A program made the translations under genes and the position numbers. This document shows, in pieces, positions 25,778 to 35,522 of a stretch of DNA of 55,974 nt; position 1 is the stretch's first letter; each line of letters opens with the position of its first letter. This DNA is from Desulfuromonadaceae bacterium (GTDB lineage Bacteria; Desulfobacterota; Desulfuromonadia; Geobacterales; Pseudopelobacteraceae), in assembly GCA_028683855.1 (NCBI GenBank), contig JAQUHA010000024.1:1-55974 (forward strand), in the 5' to 3' direction. Below the pieces are notes generated by a model. It did not search any database. It saw nothing but the letters and a program-made list of their open reading frames with translations, and was not told the DNA's origin.

Positions 25778-25806
25778 TTGACAAGTTTATGTAAACCACA
25801 TAAAAG
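25778..25806 (+). promoter_or_regulatory. Promoter and likely operator of the Rrf2 gene
   Basis: TTGACA (25778-25783), a 17-bp spacer and TAAAAG form a plausible promoter. The spacer contains the inverted repeat GTTTA-TG-TAAAC (25785-25796), a natural site for self-repression by the Rrf2 protein encoded 30 bp downstream. Confidence 0.6.
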
Positions 25807-25834
25807 GATAAATAATGTCTTTTAGGGGGTTTAT

Positions 25835-26245
25835 ATGATGGAGCTTACGCGTAAAGGTGAATACGCTATAAGAGGTATAGTTTATCTTGCAGGAAGGCCT
25901 CTAGATAAAGTCTGTCTGCTGAGTGATATTGCGACAGCAGTGGATGTCCCGCCGACTTTTCTGGCAAAAATATTCCAGCAGTTTAGTAAAATCGGACTTG
26001 TAAAGTCGTTTCGCGGAACCGGCGGCGGTTTTCTTCTCGGTAGACCTGCAGAAAATATTACTCTGCTTGAAGTTGTTGAGGCTGTCGAAGGCCCAATAGT
26101 TCCTAACCGCTGTGTTGCAGCTCCGGCTGAGTGCGAGCGTTCAGGGTATTGTAATGTTCATCCGGTCTGGAGACAGGTGCAGTTGGAAATCAAGAGTGTG
26201 CTGGAGGGTGTAAGTCTCAGGGAACTTGTTGAAAATAGTAAATAA
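25835..26245 (+). CDS. Rrf2-family transcriptional regulator
   Basis: The 136-residue protein has a winged-helix domain (LTRKGEYAIRGIVYLA; PPTFLAKIFQQFSKIGLV; GTGGGFLLGRP) and three cysteines in NRCVAAPAECERSGYCNVH (near 93-110), the Fe-S or NO-sensing cluster site of IscR/NsrR-type proteins. It may start at the ATG 25835 or the next one at 25838, after AGGGGG. It is monocistronic. Target genes cannot be named; the operator-like repeat in its own promoter suggests autoregulation. Confidence 0.88.
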   Translation: MMELTRKGEYAIRGIVYLAGRPLDKVCLLSDIATAVDVPPTFLAKIFQQFSKIGLVKSFRGTGGGFLLGRPAENITLLEVVEAVEGPIVPNRCVAAPAECERSGYCNVHPVWRQVQLEIKSVLEGVSLRELVENSK

Positions 26246-26279
26246 CATATTGAAATAATGGAGTTATATTTTTAAAAGG

Positions 26280-26306
26280 TTGACATTTTAACACTTCTGC
26301 TATAAT
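26280..26306 (+). promoter_or_regulatory. Sigma-70-type promoter for the lytic transglycosylase gene
   Basis: TTGACA at 26280-26285 and a perfect TATAAT at 26301-26306 are separated by only 15 bp. Transcription would begin near 26313, giving a ~160-nt leader. Confidence 0.65.
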
Positions 26307-26325
26307 GTCCCGCCTACTTGTACAG

Positions 26326-26363
26326 AAATCCCGAATCCCAAGAATCGGGATTTTGGCGTTTTT
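26326..26363 (+). terminator. Hairpin with T-run just downstream of a promoter
   Basis: AAATCCCGA (26326-26334) pairs with TCGGGATTT (26345-26353); a T-rich stretch follows to 26363. It could end rrf2 transcription or attenuate the transcript starting about 13 nt upstream. Confidence 0.55.
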
Positions 26364-26393
26364 GAGACAAAATAACCTGTAAAGGAGTACACC

Positions 26394-26440
26394 GCCGGAG
26401 ATACGCCCTCGAATTTAGTGGGCAACGACGCAGCTCCGGC
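26394..26440 (+). ncRNA. Structured 5' leader element of unknown class
   Basis: GCCGGAG (26394-26400) pairs with CTCCGGC (26434-26440). Inside, GCCC (26405-26408) pairs with GGGC (26420-26423), leaving a purine-rich internal loop AACGACGCAG. I could not match it to a known riboswitch; GEMM-type motifs have related words but a different order. Confidence 0.4.
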
Positions 26441-26471
26441 AAAGCCGATACCACTTCCACACTCTCTTATT

Positions 26472-27101
26472 ATGCGAAAAAAACTTGTATATCTAACTTT
26501 TCTGTTGCTCTTGACAGCATGTGAGAACACCCCTTTCAACCTGGCTGAAATCCAGCCGGCGACTCCGCTTGCGTCTGAAGAATCGATTCTTGACGGCGAA
26601 AGCATCTCCCTTATACAGCGAAAAAAACAGCAGGCTGTCATCGAAGCCGCCTTCTGCCGTAGAACCACAACTGACCGCGCCAGGCAGTTGGCAGAAATAT
26701 GTTTCGACAAGACTAAGAATACGCTCTTTATGCCTTTTGATCTGGCTGAGATTGCACTGGTTGAAACAGGTGGTCATAAACTTTCTTCCCGTGCTGTTTC
26801 TACTAAGGGGGCTCGTGGTGTATGGCAGATAATGCCGAGTCGGGCAAAGAGTCATGGATTTACAGGTAGCGATATGCTTGATGATTATAAATGTGCGACG
26901 GCTGCTGTCCGTGAGCTTTACACAAAACTTGATATGGCGCACGGTGATCTTGAGCTTGCAAAAAAATATTACTGTGGACAGGGACCGCAGGCAGAGGCGT
27001 ATATGAAAAAAATCCATACTGTACGCAAGGAGATGCTTGCAGAACTGCACACTCAGGGTGATAAACTGGCTCTGGCAGAATCAACTTCCATGATTCGTTA
27101 A
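26472..27101 (+). CDS. Lytic transglycosylase (SLT) lipoprotein
   Basis: The 209-residue protein has a lipoprotein signal with lipobox LLTAC (Cys at residue 17). An SLT domain is recognised by LAEIALVETGGHKLSSRAVS (catalytic Glu near 97), GARGVWQIMPSRA and YYCGQGP. It should cleave peptidoglycan with anhydromuramoyl ends from the outer-membrane side. The ATG at 26472 starts the signal peptide; a longer frame from 26418 is rejected. Upstream lie a promoter, a hairpin and a structured leader. Confidence 0.87.
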   Translation: MRKKLVYLTFLLLLTACENTPFNLAEIQPATPLASEESILDGESISLIQRKKQQAVIEAAFCRRTTTDRARQLAEICFDKTKNTLFMPFDLAEIALVETGGHKLSSRAVSTKGARGVWQIMPSRAKSHGFTGSDMLDDYKCATAAVRELYTKLDMAHGDLELAKKYYCGQGPQAEAYMKKIHTVRKEMLAELHTQGDKLALAESTSMIR

Positions 27102-27128
27102 TCACCCTCTGAATCTCAGCATTTTTCC

Positions 27129-27178
27129 TTGATATAAAACTTGCCGCTCTGCTATAGTCAGGCGGCTTTTTTGTAGTT
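27129..27178 (+). promoter_or_regulatory. Overlapping promoter-like elements and terminator before the chemoreceptor
   Basis: TTGATA (about 27129-27134) and TATAGT (about 27153) resemble a promoter. The same stretch holds GCCGC/GCGGC arms followed by six T (to about 27178), a terminator for the gene upstream. Confidence 0.45.
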
Positions 27179-27218
27179 GTGCCTAACCCTACTGTAAGTG
27201 TTGCAGAGGAGAAAATTA

Positions 27219-29378
27219 GTGGATATAAAAACATCTTCCGCCGGTTCCAAGGGGCTTACTCTCCGTACCAAAATGGTGCTTCTCTCCGCCGCTGCATTCG
27301 CCGGCATTTTAATTGTGGGCGCGATAAGTATGTATCTGATGAACCAGGTGAGGATTGGTGGGGCGGTATATCAGGGGATACAAAAAGACAAAGATGCTCT
27401 TGAAAGTATCGCACTTCTGAAATCGGATCTGTTTCAGATAAACAGCGAAATGCAGAACTTTATGCTTGAGGCGGATCCTGATACTGCGGATAAAAATATA
27501 ATTACAATCAAAAATCTTACGAATGACATTGAACTTAACTTCGGTATTGCCCTCGAATCTGTAGGATCCCCCGGTAAGCACGACGCAATAAATAAAGCAA
27601 ATGCAATATGGAAGGAGTATCAGAAGACGCTGCTGGAAGAGGTTCTGCCCGCAGCTGAAGATGGAGATGTACTGAAGGCAAGTTATCTTATGACCGGAAT
27701 TCAGGCAACCCGTTTTAAGACGTTCAGTAAATCTGTTGCACAGATGGTTGATAAAATAAGACAGGACGTTGGTGCAGCCGAGAGACAGGTTGCTGCCGGA
27801 ATAAGAATCAAGATAATTCTTGCTACATTGGTTATGGCTGCTGTTATCGGATTGATAGCTGTCTGCTCATATCTGATAACGACTTCTGTTACCGGCCCGC
27901 TTAAAAATTGTGTCGATTTTGCCAAAGCGCTCGCTGCGGGGCAACTGGATGCACGCCTAGAAGTTAAAGGGGGCGGGGAGTCTGCCGAGCTTGCTTGTGC
28001 GATGAATATAATGGCGGAGAACCTTCATAGTATGGTCTCAAGGATAGGGTCTGCATCAGAAGTCCTTACTTCGATTGATAATAATCTTGAAAAGGCTTCA
28101 CGACAGGTTGTGAGCTCTGCCCAGATGCAGGAAAAGTCAGTTAAAGAGACTTCTGAGGCTGTGATTCAGATAAATAAATCGGTTCACGAAGTTTATGAAG
28201 GTATTGATAGGCTCTCGACTTCAGCAACCGATACCTCCGCTTCTTCGCTTGAGATGGCAGCTACTATTGAAGAGATTGCAATGGGTGCCGAGAAACTGGG
28301 AGAGGCTGTTGAAGAGGTAAGCTCCTCGATAACAGAAATGGCGTCTTCTATAAAAGAGATAGGCATAAGCATTGTAAATCTGCTTGATGCATCTACAACC
28401 ACCGCCTCCTCAATTGCCGAGATGGATGCAACGATAAAACAGGTTGAAAAAAATGCTATGGATTCTGCTTCAATCTCGGAGGCGGTTCGTAATGATGCCG
28501 AAGGTGGTAAAAAAGCTGTTCTGGAAGCAATTTCAGGTATGCAGGCTATACGGGCATCATCGCTGATAACTTCAGAGGTAGTAGAGACGCTGTCGCTCCG
28601 GGTAAACGATATCGGTACCATTCTCTCCGTTATTGATGAGGTTGCAGAGCAGACTAATCTTCTGGCGCTAAACGCGGCAATTATAGCTGCTCAAGCGGGA
28701 GAGCACGGAAAAGGTTTTGCTGTTGTGGCTGATGAAATCAGGGAACTTGCTGAACGAACCAGCAGCTCTACAAGGGAGATTGCGGCAGTAATTAAAGGCG
28801 TTCAGGAAGAGACGAGGCGTGCGGTTGACGCTATAAGTCAGGCAGAAGAGAGCATAGCAGCCGGTGAAAAATTATCTCAACGCTCCGGCACCGCCCTGGA
28901 AAAAATTGTGGTTGGTGTCGAGAGGGCTGGTATCCAGGTTAGTGAGATAGCTAAGGCGACGGTTGAACAGGCTAGAGGCAGTCAGAGTATAAGAGAGGCT
29001 ATGGAGAGCGTCGAGGAGATGGTAGAGAGCATAGCCAACTCTTCCCGGGAACACTCCAGGGGTACTGATATGATCTCTGCGGCGGTTGAGCGGATGAAGG
29101 ATCTTACAGTTCATGTACGCACCTCGACCCGTGAACAGAGCAAGGCAAGTAATCTGATAGCTCGTTCGGCTGAAGACGTTACAGAAATGGTTGATCAGAT
29201 CAGGGAGGCCTGCCGGACACAGGTTGAAAGCAGTAAGCTTATCTCAAAGTCTGTCAACAACATTGAAGGTACTACAGTTGCCAACAGTCATGCAGCGAAG
29301 GTAATGAACAGCTCTGTTACAGATTTAACACACCAGATTGATCTGCTTGATAAGGAGATGTCCGGTTTTAAAATATAA
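27219..29378 (+). CDS. Methyl-accepting chemotaxis protein
   Basis: The 719-residue chemoreceptor has TM1 (about 20-40), a four-helix-bundle periplasmic sensor (about 45-190), TM2 (about 195-218), a HAMP domain ([20 protein letters not shown]) and a long signalling coiled coil with hairpin tip [21 protein letters not shown]. It should control CheA and flagella or type IV pili. The GTG at 27219 with AGGAG 7 nt upstream is preferred over a GTG at 27198. There is no C-terminal CheR-binding pentapeptide. It is co-directional with trpA (15-bp gap). Confidence 0.93.
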   Translation: MDIKTSSAGSKGLTLRTKMVLLSAAAFAGILIVGAISMYLMNQVRIGGAVYQGIQKDKDALESIALLKSDLFQINSEMQNFMLEADPDTADKNIITIKNLTNDIELNFGIALESVGSPGKHDAINKANAIWKEYQKTLLEEVLPAAEDGDVLKASYLMTGIQATRFKTFSKSVAQMVDKIRQDVGAAERQVAAGIRIKIILATLVMAAVIGLIAVCSYLITTSVTGPLKNCVDFAKALAAGQLDARLEVKGGGESAELACAMNIMAENLHSMVSRIGSASEVLTSIDNNLEKASRQVVSSAQMQEKSVKETSEAVIQINKSVHEVYEGIDRLSTSATDTSASSLEMAATIEEIAMGAEKLGEAVEEVSSSITEMASSIKEIGISIVNLLDASTTTASSIAEMDATIKQVEKNAMDSASISEAVRNDAEGGKKAVLEAISGMQAIRASSLITSEVVETLSLRVNDIGTILSVIDEVAEQTNLLALNAAIIAAQAGEHGKGFAVVADEIRELAERTSSSTREIAAVIKGVQEETRRAVDAISQAEESIAAGEKLSQRSGTALEKIVVGVERAGIQVSEIAKATVEQARGSQSIREAMESVEEMVESIANSSREHSRGTDMISAAVERMKDLTVHVRTSTREQSKASNLIARSAEDVTEMVDQIREACRTQVESSKLISKSVNNIEGTTVANSHAAKVMNSSVTDLTHQIDLLDKEMSGFKI

Positions 29379-29393
29379 CCGGATTACTAAACT

Positions 29394-30182
29394 ATGAGCA
29401 GACTTGCAACCAGATTCAGCACACTTAAAACTTCCGGCTCCAAGGCGCTCGTGACCTTTATTACTGCCGGAGATCCCGATCTCTCGGTAACTGAAGAGTT
29501 GATATATATTCTGGAGGGGGCTGGAGCAGATGTCATAGAGTTGGGTGTTCCTTTTTCTGACCCTATGGCAGATGGTCCTACAATACAGCTCTCCTCGGAG
29601 AGAGCTCTTTCATCAGGTACAACACTCTCCGGAATTCTCGAAGTTGTTAAAAAAGTACGTCTTCAATCGCAGATACCTATTATTTTAATGGGTTATCTTA
29701 ATCCGATTCATTCTTACGGATATGATGTTTTTTTTAGCGATGCCGCTGCTGCTGGAGTTGACGGAGTTCTTATAGTTGATATGCCTCCGGAAGAATCTGC
29801 TGAGCTTCTGAATTCTGCCAGACAGTACGATGTCGATGTTATTTTTCTACTTACACCGACGTCTGACTCTTCGAGGATGTCCGCAGTTGAAAAACTGGGG
29901 AGCGGGTTTATTTATTATGTAACAGTAACCGGTGTTACTGGAGCCAGAGCCTCTGTCTCCAGTTCATTGGCAGAGGAGTTGAGCAGGGTTAAGGGTTATA
30001 TTTCACTCCCTGTTATGGCAGGTTTTGGTATAGCAACACCGGCACAGGCGGCAGAAGTAGCAGGGATGGCTGACGGCGTAGTAGTCGGAAGTGCAATAGT
30101 CAAACTTTTCGAGCAGTATAGCGGCGATGTATTAAAAGATCGGTTGCGTCAATATGTTGCAGAGTTGAAGAAAGCTATCTGA
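29394..30182 (+). CDS. trpA: Tryptophan synthase alpha chain
   Basis: The 262-residue TIM barrel keeps the catalytic Glu in [11 protein letters not shown] (near 49) and Asp in MADGPTIQ (near 60), the [10 protein letters not shown] loop and the phosphate-binding [10 protein letters not shown] and VVVGSAIV. It makes indole from indole-3-glycerol phosphate. trpB is not adjacent upstream; a chemoreceptor has that place, so the alpha gene is split from or follows the other trp genes elsewhere. Confidence 0.96.
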   Translation: MSRLATRFSTLKTSGSKALVTFITAGDPDLSVTEELIYILEGAGADVIELGVPFSDPMADGPTIQLSSERALSSGTTLSGILEVVKKVRLQSQIPIILMGYLNPIHSYGYDVFFSDAAAAGVDGVLIVDMPPEESAELLNSARQYDVDVIFLLTPTSDSSRMSAVEKLGSGFIYYVTVTGVTGARASVSSSLAEELSRVKGYISLPVMAGFGIATPAQAAEVAGMADGVVVGSAIVKLFEQYSGDVLKDRLRQYVAELKKAI

Positions 30183-30219
30183 ATTATTCTATTTACTTGC
30201 GAAAGATACGAGGTTGAAT

Positions 30220-31074
30220 ATGAGCTGGTTTACTAAGGAAAGAGTGGGTATTGAGAAATCAGGTGGCAAGAAAGTTACATTTCCAGATGGAATGTGGGTC
30301 AAATGCCCGGGATGTTCTGAAACACTGTTGAGTAAGGATGTTGAAGCAAACTTGCAGGTCTGCCCAAAGTGTGGACATCATTACAGAATTTCTGCTCGTA
30401 AACGTCTTGAATCTATGCTCGATGGTGCAGTATGGAGCGAATTTGACGCGGATGTTACTTCTGTCGACTTTCTTGATTTCAAAGACGCTAAAAGTTATCA
30501 GGATCGTATAGATGCCGCTCTAGCCAAGGGTGGGGCAAAGGATGCTGTTATCTGTGTTGAAGGATCGATCGAGAACCTTCCTGTGCAGGTCTCCTGCTTT
30601 GATTTTTCTTTTATGGGCGGGAGTATGGGGAGCGTGGTCGGCGAAAAAATCACCAGGTCAATTGAACGTGGTCTGGAAAAGAAACAGCCGGTTATTATTA
30701 TTTCGGCTTCAGGCGGTGCCAGAATGCAGGAAAGCATTCTATCACTTATGCAGATGGCAAAAACATCGGCTGCTCTTGCTGCGCTTAAGCGTGCAGGTAT
30801 ACCTTTTATCTCGATTTTGACTGACCCTACCACCGGTGGAGTTACAGCTAGTTTTGCCATGCTCGGGGATATTAATATTGCTGAACCCAAAGCTCTGATA
30901 GGTTTTGCGGGTCCCCGTGTTATTGAACAGACAATCCGTCAGAAGCTCCCCGAAGGTTTTCAGAGAGCCGAATATCTGCTCGACCATGGTATGATTGACG
31001 TCATCGTTCCGCGTACGGAGATGCGCTCCAAGCTGGCTTCCATTCTGAAAATGCTGCATAGACCCGCCGCCTGA
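30220..31074 (+). CDS. accD: Acetyl-CoA carboxylase carboxyltransferase beta subunit
   Basis: The 284-residue protein has an N-terminal four-Cys zinc ribbon (CPGCSETLL...CPKCGHHY, about residues 28-50) and a crotonase-like carboxyltransferase domain with SASGGARMQES and LTDPTTGGVTASFA. It transfers carboxyl from biotin to acetyl-CoA for fatty acid synthesis together with AccA, which is not in this window. The ATG at 30220 has GAGG upstream. Confidence 0.97.
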   Translation: MSWFTKERVGIEKSGGKKVTFPDGMWVKCPGCSETLLSKDVEANLQVCPKCGHHYRISARKRLESMLDGAVWSEFDADVTSVDFLDFKDAKSYQDRIDAALAKGGAKDAVICVEGSIENLPVQVSCFDFSFMGGSMGSVVGEKITRSIERGLEKKQPVIIISASGGARMQESILSLMQMAKTSAALAALKRAGIPFISILTDPTTGGVTASFAMLGDINIAEPKALIGFAGPRVIEQTIRQKLPEGFQRAEYLLDHGMIDVIVPRTEMRSKLASILKMLHRPAA

Positions 31075-31075
31075 T

Positions 31076-32353
31076 ATGCCTCTGACAGATATGCTGGGAA
31101 GGCTTTATGCCCGTCGGCGTTTTGGTATCAAGCCAGGCGTCGACAGGGTTGCCAAGCTACTGGAGCGTCTGGGCAATCCCGAAAAAAAAATCCGCACCAT
31201 TCACGTTGTTGGCACAAATGGAAAGGGGTCAACATCCGCCTTTCTATCCTCAATTCTTCTTGAAGCAGGTTGCTCTGTTGCCCAGTTCAGCTCTCCGCAT
31301 CTTGTATGCTTTACCGAGCGTTTTAAAATAAACGGAGTAGAATATTCACCGGAAAAGCTGGCTGCTGCACTTGGCGTCGTTATGGATCTTGCTCCGGATG
31401 AGGCTACTTTCTTTGAGATAATCACAGCGCTGGCAGCTTACGTTTTCAGTGAAGAGAATATAGAAATTGCTGTCATGGAAGCAGGTATGGGGGGGCGCTC
31501 CGATGCAACAGCTGCTTTTAACGGAGAAATGACCCTTGTCACACCTGTTTCGCTTGATCACACAGCATATCTTGGATCAACAGTAGAAGAAATTGCGAGA
31601 GAAAAAGCCGGAATAACAAAGCATGGTACGGTTATGATTTCCGCTGAACAATCTGCCGCTGTAGAACAGGTTGTGCGGCTTCTTAGCGCAGAGCGTGGCT
31701 GTATGTATCTTAGCTCCGGAAAAGATTTTTCAACAGTATGGGGTGACGACAGAACCCTGAGTTATTACGGTATAAACAGAACCTTATCTAAACTCAAACC
31801 GGGGATTCCCGGGCGCTATCAATCAATGAATGTTGCAGTTGCGCTTGCTGCAGCCGAGATTTTTATCGCTGGTGGAATGGATATTCGAGAGTCTGCGTTA
31901 AGTAACGGTGTAAGTTCCGCCCGTTGGCCAGGCAGAATGGAGCTTATAGAAGGTTCGCCAAGGTTGCTGCTTGATGGCGCTCACAACCCGGCAGGTTCGT
32001 CGGCTCTTGCCGAGGCGCTGCGTGATTTTTCCTACTCAAAGTTGATTCTGGTTACAGGTGTTTGCGATGATAAGGATCTGGAGATGATTTACAAGCCTCT
32101 TATACCTTTAGTAGACGCAATTTATACGGTAACACCGGCAGTGGATCGGGCTTTGAGCGGTCAGAAACTGTCAGAATTCTTTCTTGAGTATGGTATTAAC
32201 TCGCAACTCTGTTCGACTGTGATTGATGGCATAACCAGAGCCAGAGCTGTCGCAGATGCTGAGGATATAATTCTTGTATGCGGGTCGCTCTTTATTGTCG
32301 GTGAAGTAAAGGCGTGGCTTGAAGAAGTTTCATACGAAGGTATCAGGGGTTGA
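31076..32353 (+). CDS. folC: Dihydrofolate/folylpolyglutamate synthase
   Basis: The 425-residue Mur-ligase-like enzyme has P-loop VVGTNGKGSTS (near 43), FSSPHLVCFTERF, MEAGMGGRSDATAAF and LLDGAHNPAGS. It adds glutamate to dihydropteroate and folates. It starts 1 bp after accD, as in Geobacter-type genomes, and its stop sits just before the lptD GTG. Confidence 0.96.
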   Translation: MPLTDMLGRLYARRRFGIKPGVDRVAKLLERLGNPEKKIRTIHVVGTNGKGSTSAFLSSILLEAGCSVAQFSSPHLVCFTERFKINGVEYSPEKLAAALGVVMDLAPDEATFFEIITALAAYVFSEENIEIAVMEAGMGGRSDATAAFNGEMTLVTPVSLDHTAYLGSTVEEIAREKAGITKHGTVMISAEQSAAVEQVVRLLSAERGCMYLSSGKDFSTVWGDDRTLSYYGINRTLSKLKPGIPGRYQSMNVAVALAAAEIFIAGGMDIRESALSNGVSSARWPGRMELIEGSPRLLLDGAHNPAGSSALAEALRDFSYSKLILVTGVCDDKDLEMIYKPLIPLVDAIYTVTPAVDRALSGQKLSEFFLEYGINSQLCSTVIDGITRARAVADAEDIILVCGSLFIVGEVKAWLEEVSYEGIRG

Positions 32354-32354
32354 T

Positions 32355-34400
32355 GTGCCTATAGCGTTAAGGAGTTATATAATATTCCTAGTCATCTGTT
32401 TCTGGTCGCAATATGCGTCTGCTGCAACAAGTTCTGACGAAAATATTCATATCTCTGCCGATAAAATGACAGGAACGTCTGCTGATTCAGTTTATATTGC
32501 CGAGGGGAATGTAGTTGTCACTTCGCAAGGAATGAACCTTGTGGCAGACAAGGTAAAATATGATTCAATTACACATACTCTTGAAGCTAGCGGCGGAGTG
32601 GTTTTGTCTAAAGGAACTGCGGTTCTGAAGGGTGAATTTCTGACTCTTGACGTTGATAGCGGTAGGGCTGAAATAATGCCTACAGTTCTGAAAGTTCCTG
32701 AGTCTGGTATGACTCTTACCGCTGCAAATCTTGTTCGTATAAACGAAAATGAGTTCAGTTCAAGCTCGTCTGAACTGACAAGCTGTGATGTGCCGAATCC
32801 GGGCTGGAAGTTTGGCGCGGCAAGGCTTGACGTGGATTTACAGGGGTATGCAACAGGGCGGCACGTCATCTTCTATGTAAAGGATATACCTGTTCTTTAT
32901 ATTCCATGGATTGCTTTCCCGGTTGTTATGGAAAAAAGATCCGGCATCCTCTTCCCGCGTTTGGGTCACTCCAAAAGTAGAGGGATACAGCTTGATATAC
33001 CGGTGTATCTGGTTATCTCTCCGAGTCAGGATGTTCAGATAGATCTGGATATGATGTCAAAGCGTGGCGTAGGAACCGGAATAGATTATCGTTACATCCG
33101 TAAGAGGGGGAGCGAGGGGCACGCGAGTTTATACTCGATATATGACAGGGTTGAAGATAGGTGGAGATGGCAGCTGGCACAGGAACATAAGGAAATACTC
33201 TCTGAGAGTTCAAATCTCCGTATGTCACTTAATTTCACAGGTGATCGCAGCTTTTTAGCTGATTTCGGGGAAAAGAGTGGAGATTATAATCGTCAATCTA
33301 CCGATACAGTCATAAATGTATTGAAAACATGGCAGAATTTTGCAGCAACGGCATATCTGCGTTATAACGACAATCTTTATACTATTAATAACTCAGCTAC
33401 AGTACAGACACTTCCGTCTGTCGGGCTCGCAGCAGTGAGAGAGAAGATTTTCTCAGCACCGCTCTACTTTGATTTTGATAGTAACATAGAAAATTTATAT
33501 CGTGAAACTGCACCGCTTGGTCAGCGCCTTTTGATGTTTCCCCGAATAACCCTGTCGATGCCTCAAAACAGCTACATACAGAGCTCATTATATGCGGGTG
33601 TGCATGGAAGGGGCTATATTACAGAAGAGCGTGTCGGCGGTTCTGATGTTCATACAAATGATGGTGATTTAATACCTGAGACAGGAGTTCGCCTCTCATC
33701 ATCAGTTTATGGAATATTTGATGTTGGAGGAGATTCACTTAAAAAAATCAGGCATGAAATTATCCCTGAAATCAGTTACAGTTTTGTACCCCACCGGGAT
33801 CAGCAAAATCTGCCGTTCTACGATTACTCTGATAGTTTGATTCAGAAAAACCGGATATTTATCTCAGTTGCAAGCGTAGTAAATGGCAGGTTCTCTTCAG
33901 GGGATGCAACAGAATATCGGGATATCTCACGAATAAGGCTTTCGGCAGATTACAAGATTGATGGAGAACGTAGTGATATTTTAACTCTTGTCGAAGATCA
34001 GAAGCCATGGAGTGATCTTGTCCTTGAGTCAGAAACCTTATTCAACAAGGAGTTCCGTGCTCTTTTTGATACCCGTTATAACGTCTACGAAAAGAACTTA
34101 TCAGCAGTTGCAGCAGGAGTAGGTTTTGATGATTTGGCGGGTAATTCCCTGTCTGCCGCTTACCAGATGGCAAAAGACCATGTAGAGTATTTTGAAGGTC
34201 ACCTGTCCACAAAAATTATCAGACCGCTAACTCTTTCATACACAGCCCGTTATTCATTTGACAGGAGCGATTTTCTTGAATCAATATACTCTCTGGAGTA
34301 CAGGCATAAGTGCTGGAGTGTTAATCTGGCTATAAATGAGCGCCCCGGCAATCAATCCTACACGGTTAATTTTAACCTAGCGGGTCTTGGGAGCAGATGA
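32355..34400 (+). CDS. lptD: LPS-assembly protein LptD
   Basis: The 681-residue outer-membrane protein has a signal peptide (LRSYIIFLVICFWSQYASA), an N-terminal OstA/LptA-like domain (NIHISADKMTGTSADSVYIA...) and a C-terminal beta-barrel with PWIAFPV and GILFPRLGHSKSRGIQ. It inserts lipopolysaccharide in the outer leaflet with LptE. Only one obvious Cys pair candidate is seen (SCDVP in the N-terminal part, HKCW near the end). The GTG at 32355 with AGGGG 5 nt upstream is chosen over the TTG at 32319 inside folC. Confidence 0.92.
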   Translation: MPIALRSYIIFLVICFWSQYASAATSSDENIHISADKMTGTSADSVYIAEGNVVVTSQGMNLVADKVKYDSITHTLEASGGVVLSKGTAVLKGEFLTLDVDSGRAEIMPTVLKVPESGMTLTAANLVRINENEFSSSSSELTSCDVPNPGWKFGAARLDVDLQGYATGRHVIFYVKDIPVLYIPWIAFPVVMEKRSGILFPRLGHSKSRGIQLDIPVYLVISPSQDVQIDLDMMSKRGVGTGIDYRYIRKRGSEGHASLYSIYDRVEDRWRWQLAQEHKEILSESSNLRMSLNFTGDRSFLADFGEKSGDYNRQSTDTVINVLKTWQNFAATAYLRYNDNLYTINNSATVQTLPSVGLAAVREKIFSAPLYFDFDSNIENLYRETAPLGQRLLMFPRITLSMPQNSYIQSSLYAGVHGRGYITEERVGGSDVHTNDGDLIPETGVRLSSSVYGIFDVGGDSLKKIRHEIIPEISYSFVPHRDQQNLPFYDYSDSLIQKNRIFISVASVVNGRFSSGDATEYRDISRIRLSADYKIDGERSDILTLVEDQKPWSDLVLESETLFNKEFRALFDTRYNVYEKNLSAVAAGVGFDDLAGNSLSAAYQMAKDHVEYFEGHLSTKIIRPLTLSYTARYSFDRSDFLESIYSLEYRHKCWSVNLAINERPGNQSYTVNFNLAGLGSR

Positions 34401-34416
34401 TTTAAAGCTTTTGTCT

Positions 34417-34445
34417 TTGAATTAATTACGGTTTTACGGTATGAT
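34417..34445 (+). promoter_or_regulatory. Promoter for the DUF2155 lipoprotein gene
   Basis: TTGAAT (34417-34422), a 17-bp spacer and TATGAT (34440-34445) give a good vegetative promoter about 110 bp upstream of the ORF. Confidence 0.6.
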
Positions 34446-34555
34446 CAGCTCCCATTGGTGTTTAACTTTCTGAAGGTCATTCTTTCTTTTGTTCTGACGA
34501 TATTTTTCCGTTCAAAAAAGCGTGTTTGTCTGACTTTCTCCCACTATACAATTGG

Positions 34556-35059
34556 ATGCCCAAATTGAATTTTCCCCGGATCTTACCAAATTTAATATTT
34601 ATTTTTTGTCTGCTCTCTCTGTTCACTGCCTGCCAGGAAAAAGCAGATATACGGCAGAATAATCTTAAACCGAGTAAATCCCATAAAACATTAAAAGAGA
34701 AAAAGGTTGTTGTGCCAACGGAAGTTTTATCCCGTTGGAAAGCTGCCAAGCTGGTAGTGATAGATAAGGTTCATGGTACGGAAAATATTTACACAATACC
34801 TGTAGGCTCAATTTTTAAAGTCCCCTCTTCAAAGCTTACAATAACTATAGACGCATTTCTTCCGGCATTCACAATGGAAGGGACTACAATCACAACATCT
34901 TCAAATGAGTTGATAAATCCGGCTGTAAAAGTAAAGATTTCAGAGGATGGGATACCTGTTTTTCAGGGGTGGATTTTCTCGAAATATCCTAATACTCACG
35001 CTGTAACACATCCTAAATACGGTTTCAGCTTGATAGGCGCTGTACGGGGTAGTAAGTAG
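34556..35059 (+). CDS. DUF2155 lipoprotein
   Basis: The protein of about 167 residues has a lipobox (SLFTAC) and a DUF2155 beta domain seen from VIDKVHGTENIYTIPVGS through SNELINPAVKV to GWIFSKYPNTHAVTHPKY. In Geobacter-like bacteria it follows lptD. Its function is unknown; the lipobox suggests an envelope location. The start at 34556 keeps a proper signal peptide; a longer frame from 34526 is less likely. Confidence 0.82.
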   Translation: MPKLNFPRILPNLIFIFCLLSLFTACQEKADIRQNNLKPSKSHKTLKEKKVVVPTEVLSRWKAAKLVVIDKVHGTENIYTIPVGSIFKVPSSKLTITIDAFLPAFTMEGTTITTSSNELINPAVKVKISEDGIPVFQGWIFSKYPNTHAVTHPKYGFSLIGAVRGSK

Positions 35060-35078
35060 AGTCTCTTAAACCTTAAGC

Positions 35079-35522
35079 CTACACAGGGATTCCTTCCCGG
35101 GCGAGCTGGTCGCAACGTTCATTTTCAGGGTGTCCTGCGTGACCCTTAACCCATTTCCATTCGATTATATGTGATTTTGACAGAGTAAGCAGCAGTTCCC
35201 AAAGGTCTCTGTTTACCACAGGTTCTTTTTTGCTGTTCTGCCAGTTTTTACGCTGCCAACTGTTGATCCACTCAGTCATTCCTTTTACCAGATATTGCGA
35301 ATCGGTGGTAATAATCACTCGACAGGGGCGGGTGAGTTGCCGAAGAGCCTCTATGGCGGCAGTCATCTCCATACGGTTATTTGTAGTCTCTCTTTCTCCA
35401 CCGTTTAACTCCTTAATACGTCCGCAATATCTCAAGATTGCACCGTATCCGCCAGGGCCAGGGTTGCCGCTACAGGCGCCATCGCAGAAAATTTCAACTG
35501 TTTGGTGTTTACTTTCTGCCAC
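35079..35522 (-). CDS. rnhA: Ribonuclease HI
   Basis: The 147-residue enzyme has all catalytic carboxylates: Asp in [11 protein letters not shown], Glu in [13 protein letters not shown], Asp in [11 protein letters not shown], Asp in [11 protein letters not shown]. It degrades RNA in RNA-DNA hybrids. The start overlaps the end of the acyltransferase gene by 14 bp, so both are in one leftward operon. Confidence 0.96.
   Translation of the reverse strand: MAESKHQTVEIFCDGACSGNPGPGGYGAILRYCGRIKELNGGERETTNNRMEMTAAIEALRQLTRPCRVIITTDSQYLVKGMTEWINSWQRKNWQNSKKEPVVNRDLWELLLTLSKSHIIEWKWVKGHAGHPENERCDQLAREGIPV

Noticed and set aside
26385-26460. Possible GEMM-type c-di-GMP/cGAMP riboswitch before the lytic transglycosylase
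   Set aside because: Words such as GACGCA and GGCAAAGCC occur, but their order and pairing do not fit the GEMM architecture, and no tetraloop-receptor pair is visible. It is kept only as a structured leader of unknown class.
28193-28621. 142-residue antisense ORF (Ser/Ala/Ile-rich) within the chemoreceptor gene
   Set aside because: Its composition is the reverse image of the repetitive coiled-coil coding sequence, with no ribosome site or known domain.
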